Origin: Haloterrigena alkaliphila
Lineage (GTDB): Archaea > Halobacteriota > Halobacteria > Halobacteriales > Natrialbaceae
Reading direction: 5' to 3'
Assembly (NCBI RefSeq): GCF_017352155.2
Contig: NZ_CP071462.1
Location: 620,001 to 684,000, forward strand
Length of the DNA stretch: 64,000 bases
Shown here: positions 16,512-25,168 of the stretch, piece by piece
How positions within the stretch are numbered: the stretch's first letter is position 1
Layout: each line of letters starts with the position of its first letter
Translations under genes and position numbers: made by a program
Notes under the pieces: model-generated
Database searches by the model: none
What the model saw: the letters and a program-made list of their open reading frames with translations, nothing else
Told to the model about the DNA's origin: nothing

Positions 16512-17633
16512 TCAGTCGTCGCCTTCGGCGGTGGCGTTCGCGGCGCCGTCCGACTCCGATTCGTCGGCGGCCGCCCCTTTACTGTCGACGCTGACGCCCT
16601 CCCAGTCGTGGTCCGCGTGGTAGCCCTCGCGCTCCTTTGCGCTGGCTTCGACGCGAATGAACTCCGCCTTCTCGCGCGCCTCGGGGATCGTGTGGCCGCC
16701 GCAGTAGGAGAGCCCCGACTGGATGCCCGCGCAGAACTCCGCGACGACGTCGGCGATCGGCCCCTTGTAGGGGGTCAGCGCCTCGACGCCCTCGTCGGCG
16801 CGGACGTTCTCTTCCTTGTCGTCCCGTTTCTCGGCGGCGGTCGTCGTCGCCATCCCCCGCGAGCGCTTGTACCGGGTCCCGTCGACCTCGACGACTGCGC
16901 CGGGTGCCTCCTCGGTGCCGGCGAAGAGGCTGCCCATCATCACGGTGTCGGCGCCCGCCATCAGCGCCTTCACCGCGTCGCCGGAGGTCCGGATGCCACC
17001 GTCGGCGCAGATGGTTACGTCGAGGTCCTCGGCCGCGTCCGCGCAGTCGTCGACGGCCGTTAGCTGCGGGACCCCCGCGCCGGCGACCTTTCGGGTGGTG
17101 CAGTGCGAACCCGGACCGATGCCGACCTTCACGCAGTCGGCGCCCGCAGCCGCCAGATCCTCGACGCCCGCGGGCGTGGCGACGTTGCCGGCGACCAGAT
17201 CGGTCTCCGGGAACTCCTCGCCGAGGATCTCGACGGCCTCGAGCGTCCGCTCCATGTGGCCGTGAGCGACGTCGACGACGAGCGCGTCCACGCCGGCGTC
17301 GACCAGCCCGGCGCTGCGGTCGACGTAGTCCTCGTCGATCCCGACGGCGGCGGCCACCCGTTTGCCGGCGTCGTTCACCTGCGCGACCTGTTCGGCCTGC
17401 TCCTCGGGCGTGAGGAACCGGTGGAGGACGCCGATGCCGCCGGCCCGCGAGAGTGCGATCGCCAGTTCGGCCTCGGTGACGGTGTCCATCGCGGCCGAGA
17501 CCAGCGGCGTCTCGAGTTCGATCGACGGCGTCAGATTCGTGGAGAGGTCCACGTCGCTGCGGCTATCGACTGGCGAGCGGTTCGGAACGAGCAGCACGTC
17601 CCCGTAACTCAACCCGGTGCGGAGATCGTTCAT
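16512..17633 (-). CDS. IMP dehydrogenase/GMP reductase family enzyme lacking CBS domains
   Basis: The 373-residue TIM-barrel enzyme carries [17 protein letters not shown] (about 44-60), the catalytic Cys178 in [26 protein letters not shown] and a flap [12 protein letters not shown] before [12 protein letters not shown]. Canonical IMPDHs carry about 120 residues of CBS domains after residue 90; here the barrel continues directly. It could be a GMP reductase or a CBS-free IMPDH; the flap does not settle this. A His precedes the catalytic Cys where Ile or Val is usual. The start at 17633 is supported by a minus-strand TATA-like CACTTATCTG (17661-17670). The C-terminal 30 residues are an acidic tail. 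Confidence 0.85.
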   Translation of the reverse strand: MNDLRTGLSYGDVLLVPNRSPVDSRSDVDLSTNLTPSIELETPLVSAAMDTVTEAELAIALSRAGGIGVLHRFLTPEEQAEQVAQVNDAGKRVAAAVGIDEDYVDRSAGLVDAGVDALVVDVAHGHMERTLEAVEILGEEFPETDLVAGNVATPAGVEDLAAAGADCVKVGIGPGSHCTTRKVAGAGVPQLTAVDDCADAAEDLDVTICADGGIRTSGDAVKALMAGADTVMMGSLFAGTEEAPGAVVEVDGTRYKRSRGMATTTAAEKRDDKEENVRADEGVEALTPYKGPIADVVAEFCAGIQSGLSYCGGHTIPEAREKAEFIRVEASAKEREGYHADHDWEGVSVDSKGAAADESESDGAANATAEGDD

Positions 17634-17705
17634 TGACCCCTCATCACTCGGAACTGCGGTCAGATAAGTGTCTCGCATCCGGGCCGCTTCTCTCGAGTCC
17701 ACGGG

Positions 17706-18179
17706 CTACGCCCGCGGATCGCGATCCGGGCCGGGGTAGTCGCCGCCCTCGACGGCCTCGTAGAGGCTCTCGGGGTCGAACAACCGCGCGAACGCGTCCG
17801 GCGGACGGATGCTGACGGAGACGCGGGGCTGCAGCGAGAGGCCCGCTTGCGCCGATCCGAGCCCTTCGTCGTCGGAGAGCAGGTGTGCAGCCCGTCCGCG
17901 GTAGGCCGAGGCGAGGGCGGGATGGTCGTCCGCGGGATGGTCGACCGCGACGCGCTCGACCTCGAGTCGCGCCCGATGATCGGCCGCGAGGTCCGGATCC
18001 GCGAGGGTCGCGACGAGGGCTTCGGTCCGCTCGAGCAGCGGGTCGCTCGCGACGAGTTCGACCCAGGAGTGCCGGCGCACGTGATCGAGCGCCTCGCGCG
18101 CGTCGCCGCCGACGAGCAGGTCGGCCGCGAGGACCGCCGGATCGGCGACGACGCGGGCGGGGTTGGGTCGCTCAGGCAT
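17706..18179 (-). CDS. PIN-like domain protein, haloarchaeal
   Basis: The 157-residue protein begins MPERPNPARVVADPAVLAADLLVGG and contains ...DDHPALASAYRGRAAHLLSDDEGL. The spacing of an early Asp (VVAD), a central acidic patch and a SDDE motif recalls the PIN-like nuclease fold. Its start codon overlaps the preceding 44-codon gene by 8 bases, so the two are translated as a pair. A toxin-antitoxin-like role is a guess from this layout only; an ordinary conserved haloarchaeal protein is as likely. Confidence 0.65.
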   Translation of the reverse strand: MPERPNPARVVADPAVLAADLLVGGDAREALDHVRRHSWVELVASDPLLERTEALVATLADPDLAADHRARLEVERVAVDHPADDHPALASAYRGRAAHLLSDDEGLGSAQAGLSLQPRVSVSIRPPDAFARLFDPESLYEAVEGGDYPGPDRDPRA

Positions 18180-18306
18180 CGTCGCCCTCCGTCCCCGAGT
18201 TCGTCTCGGCCTCGGTCGCCAGTTCGTCGGCTGCCGTCCGGACGGCCTCGAGGTCCACGTCGTAGTCGGCGCCGCGGGCGAAGAGATCGGCCCAGCTCGC
18301 TGTCAT
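18172..18306 (-). CDS. Short acidic protein upstream of and overlapping the PIN-like gene
   Basis: A 44-residue ORF, MTASWADLFARGADYDVDLE followed by an acidic tail, has good haloarchaeal codon use and overlaps the start of the PIN-like gene by 8 bases. A minus-strand TATA-like CGCTTTTCTC lies near 18325-18340, about 27 bases upstream. It is too short for confident family assignment; the overlap suggests translational coupling. Confidence 0.55.
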   Translation of the reverse strand: MTASWADLFARGADYDVDLEAVRTAADELATEAETNSGTEGDDA

Positions 18307-18507
18307 CGCCAGTCCTTCGCGGTCGGGAGAGAAAAGCGCCGTGACTCGCGGATTCGTGATATTCGATATCGTCGTTATTAGTTTATCGCGGTGACGATCG
18401 GCGTACTGCTGAAACGTCGTATCGGACGGGTTCGCGCCGCTCGAGCGTCGAAACGGGTCGCTTAGTCAAAATACGGAACCGATCGCCTCGGCAATCGGGT
18501 AGCCGGC

Positions 18508-19611
18508 TTACGTCATCCGATACAGCGCCCAGTACAGGACGGCACCGGCGACGAACGCGACGCCGACGTTGCCGACCAGGCCGACGACCCCGACGCCGAG
18601 CACGAACGCGAGCGACCGGCGGCTCGAGATCGGTTCGAACGCCGCTCGAGCCAGCTCGAGCGAGACGACGGCGAGCAATACGCCCAGCACGGCCAGCGGG
18701 AACGCCGCCAGCAGGGCGCCGGTGGCCACGAGCGCCAGCGCGAGGTAGCCGACCCCGAGGAGGACGTTGGCACCCCCGGTTCGAGCGCCGAAGGCGTACT
18801 TCCCCGCGAGGCCGCCGCTGCCGTGACACATCGGCACGCCCCCCAGCGGAATCGCCGCGAGGCAGGTCACGCCCATACTCGTCGAGAGTCGGTCGGGAGA
18901 GATATCCCGATCGTAGAGGTCGCCACAGAGCAGCGCGGTCGCGATCGCCGCGTTCCCGACCGTCATCCCCAGTTGCGCGACGGTTCCCTCGAGCGCGGCG
19001 GCCGACAACGTCGGCGGTCCCGCCGGAAAGAGCGAGAGGGCGGGCACCTGCGGCGCCGGAACTCCCGTGGTCGCGACGGCCGCGACGGCGCCGCCCCCGA
19101 GGACGAGCAGGACGCTGGCGCCCCGGTAGCCCCCCAGCGCGAGCAGGCCGACGATGGCCAGTCCAGCTATCGCGATCAGGGGGTTCCCGACCGAGAGGTC
19201 GACGGCCGCCTCGAGAAGGAGCAACGCGACGGCGAACTGGACGCCGCGGATCACGGGTTCGCCGACGACCCGCTCGAGTCGCCCGATCAGACCCAGTTTT
19301 CCCACCGTCAGGAGGACGCCTCCTGCGACCAGCCCCGCGGCGGCGAGTTCGGCGTAGGTCAGCGTCCCGACGATCGCCAGCCCGATCAGCGCCTTCATCG
19401 GCTCGACCGACAGCGGCATCCCGTAGGCGAGGCCCCAGACGATCTGGAAGACGCCGAAGCCCACCAGCACGTGGGGCAGGGAGACGCTCGTCGTCGCCGC
19501 GAGGGCGACCAGCAGCGGGAGCACCGTAACCGAATCACCTAGCGCACCCGTCAGTTCCGACGTCGAGAACTCGAGGGATGAATCAGCCGTAGACTGCAAC
19601 GAGTACGCCAT
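18508..19611 (-). CDS. MOT1-type putative molybdate/sulfate transporter
   Basis: The 367-residue integral membrane protein has about 10-11 helices and the two MOT1 signatures: GALGDSVTVLPLLVAL (about 23-38) and PMCHGSGGLAGKYAFGARTG (about 258-277). MOT1 transporters, SulP relatives without the STAS domain, take up molybdate with high affinity in plants and algae; prokaryotic members are annotated sulfate/molybdate transporters. No molybdenum cofactor gene is adjacent, so the substrate remains inferred. Confidence 0.85.
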   Translation of the reverse strand: MAYSLQSTADSSLEFSTSELTGALGDSVTVLPLLVALAATTSVSLPHVLVGFGVFQIVWGLAYGMPLSVEPMKALIGLAIVGTLTYAELAAAGLVAGGVLLTVGKLGLIGRLERVVGEPVIRGVQFAVALLLLEAAVDLSVGNPLIAIAGLAIVGLLALGGYRGASVLLVLGGGAVAAVATTGVPAPQVPALSLFPAGPPTLSAAALEGTVAQLGMTVGNAAIATALLCGDLYDRDISPDRLSTSMGVTCLAAIPLGGVPMCHGSGGLAGKYAFGARTGGANVLLGVGYLALALVATGALLAAFPLAVLGVLLAVVSLELARAAFEPISSRRSLAFVLGVGVVGLVGNVGVAFVAGAVLYWALYRMT

Positions 19612-19708
19612 CTATCCACGATACCGTCGCGAACGACTTTAGCCTTGGCTGAAACCGTATGTAGTTTCGAAATTGCGTATTCGTTGGCTGATTCGGTTAC
19701 GAAGCGTT

Positions 19709-19725
19709 CCAGCACCCGGTGCTGG
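19709..19725. terminator. GC-rich hairpin downstream of the aldolase gene
   Basis: A perfect 7-bp stem CCAGCAC/GTGCTGG with loop CCG lies about 20 bases past the aldolase stop on the minus strand. It has no T-run, so termination activity is uncertain. Confidence 0.3.
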
Positions 19726-19744
19726 TCGGATCGATGCGGGTCGG

Positions 19745-20626
19745 TTACGGCGCCGCCGTAGTCTCGAGAACCTCCTCGAGGACCGCCTCGAGCGTCGATC
19801 GGTCGTCGTCCGCGAGGGGCTGGAGCGGCCGGCGCGGGTCCCCGGCCGGCCGACCCCGGACCTCGAGGGCGGCCTTCACGCCCGCGACGCCGTACTCCGC
19901 AGTGACCAGCCGGTTGAGTTCGACGAGCGCGGCGTTCAGTTCGCGAGCCGCGTCGGTCTTCCCGTCCCGCTCGAGTCTGTAGATCTCGCTCGCACGCGCG
20001 GGCGCGACGTTGGCCAGCGCGAGCACGCCGCCGTCGGCGCCGGCGGCGAGTCCCGCCGCGTAGGCGCTCCCGCTGCCGACCAGCACCGAAAACTCATCGT
20101 CGCTCGTCAGCGAGACGAGGCGCTGAATCGACTCGAGGCTGCCGCTCGAGTCCTTGATGCCCGCGACGTTCTCGTGGGCGGCCAGCGCTGCGGCGGTCTC
20201 GGGGGCCAGCGCGCGGCCCGTAAACTTCGGAACGCTATATAGAATCACCGGAATCGGCGACTCGTCGGCGAGGTCGCGGTAGTACGACTCGAGGGCCGCG
20301 TCGTCCGAGCCGTAGTAGGAGGGCGTGACCACCAGCGCGGCGTCTGCGCCCGCCGCGGCGGCGCGTTCGGTGGTCTCGAGGGTCGGCTCGAACCCCTCGA
20401 ACCCAGTCCCCGCGACCACGGGCAATTCGGTCGTTTCGGCGACGGTCTCGACGGCCGCGACGCGCTCGTCGGGCGCCAGCAAGGGTGCTTCGCCGGTCGA
20501 GCCACAGGGGACCAGGAAGTCGACGCCCTCGGACTCGAGCCAGTCGGCGATCGAGGCGAGTCGGTCGTGATCGATTCGTCCGCCGTCGTCGAACGGCGTG
20601 GCGATGGGGACGCCAGTTCCGTGCAT
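19745..20626 (-). CDS. DapA/NAL family aldolase (dihydrodipicolinate synthase-like)
   Basis: This 293-residue class I aldolase barrel has Schiff-base Lys158 in NVAGIKDSSG, catalytic Tyr130 (VILYSVP) and the GSTGEAP loop at 42-48. In this superfamily the substrate cannot be read from these motifs: it may be dihydrodipicolinate synthase, KDPG/KDG aldolase or another 2-keto-acid lyase. Haloarchaea use DapA-family aldolases for KDPG, and a KDG kinase gene lies 20 kb away, so that role is plausible. The start MHGTGVPIATPF at 20626 matches the family; an upstream in-frame ATG at 20653 adds nine residues. It is divergent from the HypE-like gene. Confidence 0.85.
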   Translation of the reverse strand: MHGTGVPIATPFDDGGRIDHDRLASIADWLESEGVDFLVPCGSTGEAPLLAPDERVAAVETVAETTELPVVAGTGFEGFEPTLETTERAAAAGADAALVVTPSYYGSDDAALESYYRDLADESPIPVILYSVPKFTGRALAPETAAALAAHENVAGIKDSSGSLESIQRLVSLTSDDEFSVLVGSGSAYAAGLAAGADGGVLALANVAPARASEIYRLERDGKTDAARELNAALVELNRLVTAEYGVAGVKAALEVRGRPAGDPRRPLQPLADDDRSTLEAVLEEVLETTAAP

Positions 20627-20778
20627 GGATCGTCGTTCGACGGGACCGGCCATGGAGGGTTCGGTTCGAAACCGCTCGGGCGAGAGGGTACGGCTCGAAC
20701 TCCCGAACGGGGACCGCGCCGTCTGACGATCGAACGAGGATCACCACCGCTAAGACGACTCGCTGGGACGGATCGACC

Positions 20779-21810
20779 GTGAGCGACCTCGGCAAGATCG
20801 ATCGGGAGTTCTTCGAGCGGCAGGTCGCGCCGAACCTCGGCGCGGAGCGCGACGACGTCGCCGTCGGCCCGCAACACGGCGTCGACTTCGGCGTCCTCGA
20901 GATCGGCGGGCGGGCGCTGGTGACCGCGACCGATCCCGTCTCGATCATGCCCCAACTGGGACTCGAGCGAGCGGCCCGGTTCGCGCTGGACCTCGTACTC
21001 GCGGACGTGGCCGTCAGCGGGATTCCGCCGTCGCACCTCTCGATCTGTTTCACCCTCCCCGAGACGATGACCGACGACCAGTTCGCGACCGTCTGGAAGA
21101 CGATCCACGAGGAGTGCGTCGACCTCGGGGTGGCGGTCGTGACGGGACATACCGCCCGCTACTCGGACCCCTCGTACCCGTGGGTCGGCGCGGCGACGGC
21201 GATGGCCGTCGGCGATCCCGACGAGATCGTCCGTCCCGACGGTGCCCGCCCGGGCGATCGGCTGCTGCTGACGACCGGGCCCGCGGTGGAGTCGGTGGGA
21301 CTTTTGAGTACGTTGTTCGCCGACCAACTCGCAGGCGACCTCTCCGACGACGTCCTCTCGAGCGCGCAGGATAGACTCGCGGAGGTCTACTGCGTCCGGG
21401 ACGCCCTCGCGGCGGCCGCCGCGGGCCCGGTGACGGCGATGCACGACGTGACCGAGGGCGGCCTCGCGGGCGCGCTAAACGAGATGGCTGCTGGGGCTGG
21501 GGCACGGTTTTCCGTCGATCGGGATTCCGTGCCGATGCGGCCCGGCGTGCGGGAGGTGTGTGATTTCCTCGAGATGGACCCATGGGCGGCCACCAGTAGC
21601 GGCTCGCTGCTGCTCGCGGTCGATTCGGAGGGTGTGGACGACGTGGTGGCGGCGCTCGAGGATCGGGACACCGTCGTCGCCGAAATCGGCTCCGTCGAAC
21701 CCGGAACCGACGGCGGCGACGTCCTCGTTGACGGCGACCGACTCCCCCACCCGAACGTCGATCCCTCGTGGCGCGCGTACGCCGAACTGGCCGACGCAGC
21801 GGACGAATAA
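20779..21810 (+). CDS. HypE/PurM-like (AIR synthase-related) protein
   Basis: The 343-residue protein starts with GTG. It has the AIR synthase N-terminal domain (about 20-150, with GVDFGVLEIGGRALVTATDPV) and C-terminal domain (about 160-310, with MHDVTEGGLAGALNEMA). Members bind ATP and activate oxygen atoms of amide-type groups. HypE matures NiFe hydrogenases but ends in a conserved PRIC-type Cys tail; this protein has no such end and there are no hyp or hydrogenase genes nearby, so it belongs to the broader archaeal HypE-like group of unknown substrate. Confidence 0.8.
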   Translation: MSDLGKIDREFFERQVAPNLGAERDDVAVGPQHGVDFGVLEIGGRALVTATDPVSIMPQLGLERAARFALDLVLADVAVSGIPPSHLSICFTLPETMTDDQFATVWKTIHEECVDLGVAVVTGHTARYSDPSYPWVGAATAMAVGDPDEIVRPDGARPGDRLLLTTGPAVESVGLLSTLFADQLAGDLSDDVLSSAQDRLAEVYCVRDALAAAAAGPVTAMHDVTEGGLAGALNEMAAGAGARFSVDRDSVPMRPGVREVCDFLEMDPWAATSSGSLLLAVDSEGVDDVVAALEDRDTVVAEIGSVEPGTDGGDVLVDGDRLPHPNVDPSWRAYAELADAADE

Positions 21811-22342
21811 CGTTCCTCGAATACGCTTCGTGGCGTCCCTCACACTCGAGATCGTTCCGGGCCGCCGAACCACTGCAGTGGCGCGTGCGGAGTCGCGGTG
21901 AGGGGAACGAGGTCTGAACGGAGTGAAGACCTCGGAACGGCGAACGGTGACCGCAGGGAACCGTGAGCCACTGACGAATCGCGGCTCTAACCACGCGAGG
22001 GATGAGCGAGTGAACACCGTGAACGAGCGAATCGGCTGGGGAGGAATGTGGAATCCCTAGTTGCCAGTGTGAGCAGCGGACAGGTTCCGAAGGAACTCGA
22101 GTCTGAGTGTTCTGCTATCATGGCAACTAGGGATGGCCACTCCCTCCCCAGCCGATTCGCTCACTCCCTGCGGTCGTTCGCTCATCCCTCGCGTGGGTTC
22201 GTGCCGAGGTTCGCTCTGCGCTCACCTCGGCACAGCACGCGCCACCGCCGTCGGCTGCCCGGACGGCCGGGTATGGCGGAAAAGGCGATTCTCAGGATCG
22301 TCGACCATGACCGCTTTGTACAACCGGAAAATACGGCCACAT
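21811..22342. other. Gene-free region dominated by palindromic repeat
   Basis: No real gene is seen over 532 bases. Most of it is the inverted repeat described separately; the remainder, 22265-22342, should hold the thiDN promoter (candidate TTTGTAC at 22316-22322). Several open frames crossing the repeat have arginine/serine-rich, repeat-derived sequence. Confidence 0.6.
21961..22234. repeat. Large imperfect palindrome of a dispersed repeat family
   Basis: The left arm (21961-22066) and right arm (22121-22234) are inverted copies of one unit. The core pairs are 22027-22044 with 22143-22160 (GCGAATCGGCTGGGGAGG, 18 bp, perfect) and 22055-22066 with 22121-22132 (CCCTAGTTGCCA, perfect), separated by a less conserved 10 bases. 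Both arms also share GCGAGGGATGAGCGA. A single related copy lies at 35101-35287. Confidence 0.8.
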
Positions 22343-23704
22343 ATGAGAACGCCAGCACCCGATACGCGCCCGGTAGCGCTCACGATCGCGGGCAGCGACT
22401 CCGGCGGGGGCGCCGGGATCCAGGCCGACCTCGCGACGATGGCCGCCCACGGCGTCTTCGGCACGTCGGCGATCACCGCCGTCACGGCCCAGCACACCCG
22501 CGGCGTCGAGTCCTCGCACGTGTTACCCCTCGAGGAAATTCGGGCCCAGATCGAGGCCGTCACCGGTGACTTCGCGGTCGGCGCGGCGAAGACGGGGATG
22601 CTCGCGACGACGCCGGTCATCGAGACCGTCACCGAGCACGCCCGGGAGTTCGAGTCCCCGCTGGTCGTCGACCCCGTGATGGTCGCGACCGCGGGCGACC
22701 GGTTGCTCGAGGCCGAGGCCGAACGCGCCTACGAGGAGCTACTGGGCGAAGCGACGCTGGCGACCCCCAACGCCGACGAGGCCGAGGTGCTGACCGACAT
22801 CACCGTAACCGACCACGAGAGCGCGGTGGACGCCGGGGAGGCCATCCTCGAGACCGGCGTCGACGCCGTCCTCGTCAAGGGCGGCCACGTTCCGGGCGAG
22901 ACGGTCCGGGACACCCTCGTCACCGGTGACGGGGTGCGGACCTTCGAGCACCCGCGGATCGGCACCGAGGCCACCCACGGCTCGGGCTGTACGCTGGGGT
23001 CGGCGATCACGGCCCGGCTGGCGAAAGGCGAACCGCTCGAGTCGGCCGTCGAGGGCGCCACGGAGTTCCTCGCCCGCGCGGTGCGATACTACTACGACGT
23101 CGGCGAGGGCCACGGCGCGGTTAACCACATGGTCGACCTACGAAACGAGGCCAGCCGCGAGCCGACCGCCGAGGCGGTCCACGCGGTCGTCGATCGACTC
23201 GTCGACGCGGACGTCTCCCGCCTCGTCCCCGAAGTCGGGATGAACGTCGTCGGCGCCACTCCCTACGCCGAGTCGGTCGCGGAGACGGCGGCCGTCGAGG
23301 GCCGGATCACGCGCACCCTCTCGGGCGTCCAGCCGAATCGGGGCGTCCGCTTCGGCGCCTCGAGTCACGTGGCCCGGTTCCTGCTGGCGGCCCGCGAGTT
23401 CGCTCCCGACCTGCGATTCGCGGTCGACTGCCGGTTCGACGAGGACGTCGAGGACGCCCTCGAGGGCCTCGAGTGGTCCGTCGCGGAGTACGACCGGAGC
23501 GAAGAGCCTACCGAGCGCAGGGAGGCCGAGGGCGCCACGATGGGCTGGGCCGCCCGCCAGGCGTTCGCGGACCGCGAGGAGCCGCCCGAAGCCGTGGTCG
23601 ATCGCGGCGATGTCGGGAAGGAGGCGATGGTGAAACTCGTCGCGAGCGATCCGGAGACGCTCGCCGAGCGGCTGCTGGCGCTCGACGGCGAGGTGGCGCA
23701 ATGA
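22343..23704 (+). CDS. ThiD-ThiN bifunctional HMP(-P) kinase / thiamine-phosphate synthase
   Basis: The 453-residue protein joins two enzymes of thiamine synthesis. The ThiD part (about 1-265) phosphorylates hydroxymethylpyrimidine: it shows [19 protein letters not shown] (12-30), [13 protein letters not shown] and [14 protein letters not shown]. The ThiN part (about 275-450) condenses HMP-PP with thiazole phosphate, replacing ThiE in archaea: it shows [16 protein letters not shown] and the [12 protein letters not shown] segment. An in-frame ATG at 22307 is possible, but [17 protein letters not shown] fits the family. Its stop overlaps the next start (ATGA), so the oxidoreductase is co-translated. 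Confidence 0.93.
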   Translation: MRTPAPDTRPVALTIAGSDSGGGAGIQADLATMAAHGVFGTSAITAVTAQHTRGVESSHVLPLEEIRAQIEAVTGDFAVGAAKTGMLATTPVIETVTEHAREFESPLVVDPVMVATAGDRLLEAEAERAYEELLGEATLATPNADEAEVLTDITVTDHESAVDAGEAILETGVDAVLVKGGHVPGETVRDTLVTGDGVRTFEHPRIGTEATHGSGCTLGSAITARLAKGEPLESAVEGATEFLARAVRYYYDVGEGHGAVNHMVDLRNEASREPTAEAVHAVVDRLVDADVSRLVPEVGMNVVGATPYAESVAETAAVEGRITRTLSGVQPNRGVRFGASSHVARFLLAAREFAPDLRFAVDCRFDEDVEDALEGLEWSVAEYDRSEEPTERREAEGATMGWAARQAFADREEPPEAVVDRGDVGKEAMVKLVASDPETLAERLLALDGEVAQ

Positions 23705-24711
23705 GCGCTGGTGACGCCGGTTCCGGGGCCAAGTCCGGGGACGCAACTGATCTCGAGGTCGGGATCATCCTCCCCCAGTACGGCACCGAGATCGAGACCG
23801 TCCGCGAGACCGCCCTCGAGGCCGAACGGCTGGGCTACGGCGCGGTCTGGCTCGAGGACCACTTCCAGTCGTGGATCGGCGACCCTCGCCGCGGGGCCCA
23901 CGAGCCCTGGACGACGCTCGGCGCGCTCGCCGAGGCCACCGACGAGATTCGGCTGGGAACGCTCGTCACGAGCCAGGACTACCGCCACCCCGCCCTGCTG
24001 GCGAAGATGGCGGCGCAGGTCGACCGGCTCAGCGACGGCCGCCTCGAGCTCGGCCTCGGCGGGGGCTGGTACGCCGACGAGTACGAGCGGTTCGGCTACG
24101 AGTTCCGCGAGCCGCCCGCCGAACGACTCCGCCGGCTCGCCGAGACCGTCGAAATCCTGCAGGGGCTATGGACGAACGAAACGTACAGCCACGCGGGCGA
24201 CCACCTCGAGATCGACCTCGAGGACGCCTTCTGCGAGCCCCAACCGGTGCAGGACCCCCACCCGCCGATCTGGATCGGCGGCGGAGGGGAGGCGTTCACA
24301 CTTCGGTACACCGCCGAGCTCGCCGACGGCTGGAACTTCGGCACCCTCGAGCCCGAGGGGTTCGCCGACAAACTCGAGATCCTGCGCGATCACTGCGAGA
24401 GCGCGGCGCGATACGACGAAATCCGCAAGTCGGCCGAACTGTTCGTCTTCGTCGGCGAGACGACCGCCGAGGCCGAGGAGAACCGCGAGCGGTTCCGGAG
24501 CGAGTTCCTGCCCGACGAACCCGCGGAACCGCGGGAGTTCTTCCTCTCCGGCTACGTCGAGACCGCACCCACGGGGACGCCCGCGGAGGTGCGCGATCGA
24601 CTCGCCGAGTACGCCGACGTCGGCATCGAGGAGGTCATGCTCGTGGTTCCGCACGCGGCCGACGACGGGGACGAGAGCCTGTCGCTGCTGGCCGACGCGC
24701 TCCTCGAGTAG
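23701..24711 (+). CDS. Luciferase-like (LLM class) flavin/F420-dependent oxidoreductase
   Basis: The 336-residue TIM-barrel protein has the LLM pattern [68 protein letters not shown] and [10 protein letters not shown]. Haloarchaeal members usually use coenzyme F420. The start codon overlaps the thiDN stop, which ties it to thiamine metabolism; a role in salvage or precursor oxidation is inference. Substrate unknown. Confidence 0.88.
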   Translation: MSAGDAGSGAKSGDATDLEVGIILPQYGTEIETVRETALEAERLGYGAVWLEDHFQSWIGDPRRGAHEPWTTLGALAEATDEIRLGTLVTSQDYRHPALLAKMAAQVDRLSDGRLELGLGGGWYADEYERFGYEFREPPAERLRRLAETVEILQGLWTNETYSHAGDHLEIDLEDAFCEPQPVQDPHPPIWIGGGGEAFTLRYTAELADGWNFGTLEPEGFADKLEILRDHCESAARYDEIRKSAELFVFVGETTAEAEENRERFRSEFLPDEPAEPREFFLSGYVETAPTGTPAEVRDRLAEYADVGIEEVMLVVPHAADDGDESLSLLADALLE

Positions 24712-24761
24712 CGGTTCCGAAAACGGAACGCTCATTCCCGAGGCCGTCGCTATCCTGCCGC

Positions 24762-25091
24762 ATGGTCGAGAATCCGTTCGACGTCGAGATTCGCGTCGGC
24801 GAGGTGCTGGACGCCGAGTCGTTCCCCGAGGCGAACAAGCCGAAGATGACCAAGCTCCGGATCGATCTGGGCGACGAGCACGGCGAGATCCAGTCCGCCG
24901 CACAGCTGGACCACCACTACGAGCCCGACGATCTCGAGGGGCGGCAGGTACTCTGCGCGACGAATCTCGGTTCCGTCCGGATCGCCGGCTTCAAATCCGA
25001 GGCGCTGACCGTCGGGGTCCCGGACGAGGAGGAGTTCCCCGTGCTCGTCGAACCGGACGAGGACGTGCCGCTGGGCGGCCTCCTGTTCTGA
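24762..25091 (+). CDS. CsaA/EMAP-type tRNA-binding domain protein
   Basis: The 109-residue OB-fold protein has the tRNA-binding domain pattern: [21 protein letters not shown], then [10 protein letters not shown], and [23 protein letters not shown]. Stand-alone versions (CsaA, MetG C-terminal domain) bind tRNA or act as chaperones. It follows the oxidoreductase by 50 bases on the same strand and may be co-transcribed. Confidence 0.85.
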   Translation: MVENPFDVEIRVGEVLDAESFPEANKPKMTKLRIDLGDEHGEIQSAAQLDHHYEPDDLEGRQVLCATNLGSVRIAGFKSEALTVGVPDEEEFPVLVEPDEDVPLGGLLF

Positions 25092-25137
25092 ATCGGAACG
25101 GTGGCGAATCGCCGACAGTCGCCGAATTTGACAGTAG

Positions 25138-25146
25138 ACATATACG
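25138..25146 (+). promoter_or_regulatory. TATA box of the permease gene at 25169
   Basis: ACATATACG lies about 27 bases before the ATG, in the usual leaderless position, and marks a new transcription unit. Confidence 0.6.
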
Positions 25147-25168
25147 TTCGGCCGTGATTCCGGGCGGT

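Noticed and set aside
20779-21810. Hydrogenase maturation HypE proper
   Set aside because: No C-terminal PRIC-type Cys tail and no hydrogenase or other hyp genes in the window.
22265-22342. Possible TPP riboswitch before thiDN
   Set aside because: No THI-box motif (CTGAGA...) is visible and the gap is mostly repeat DNA.
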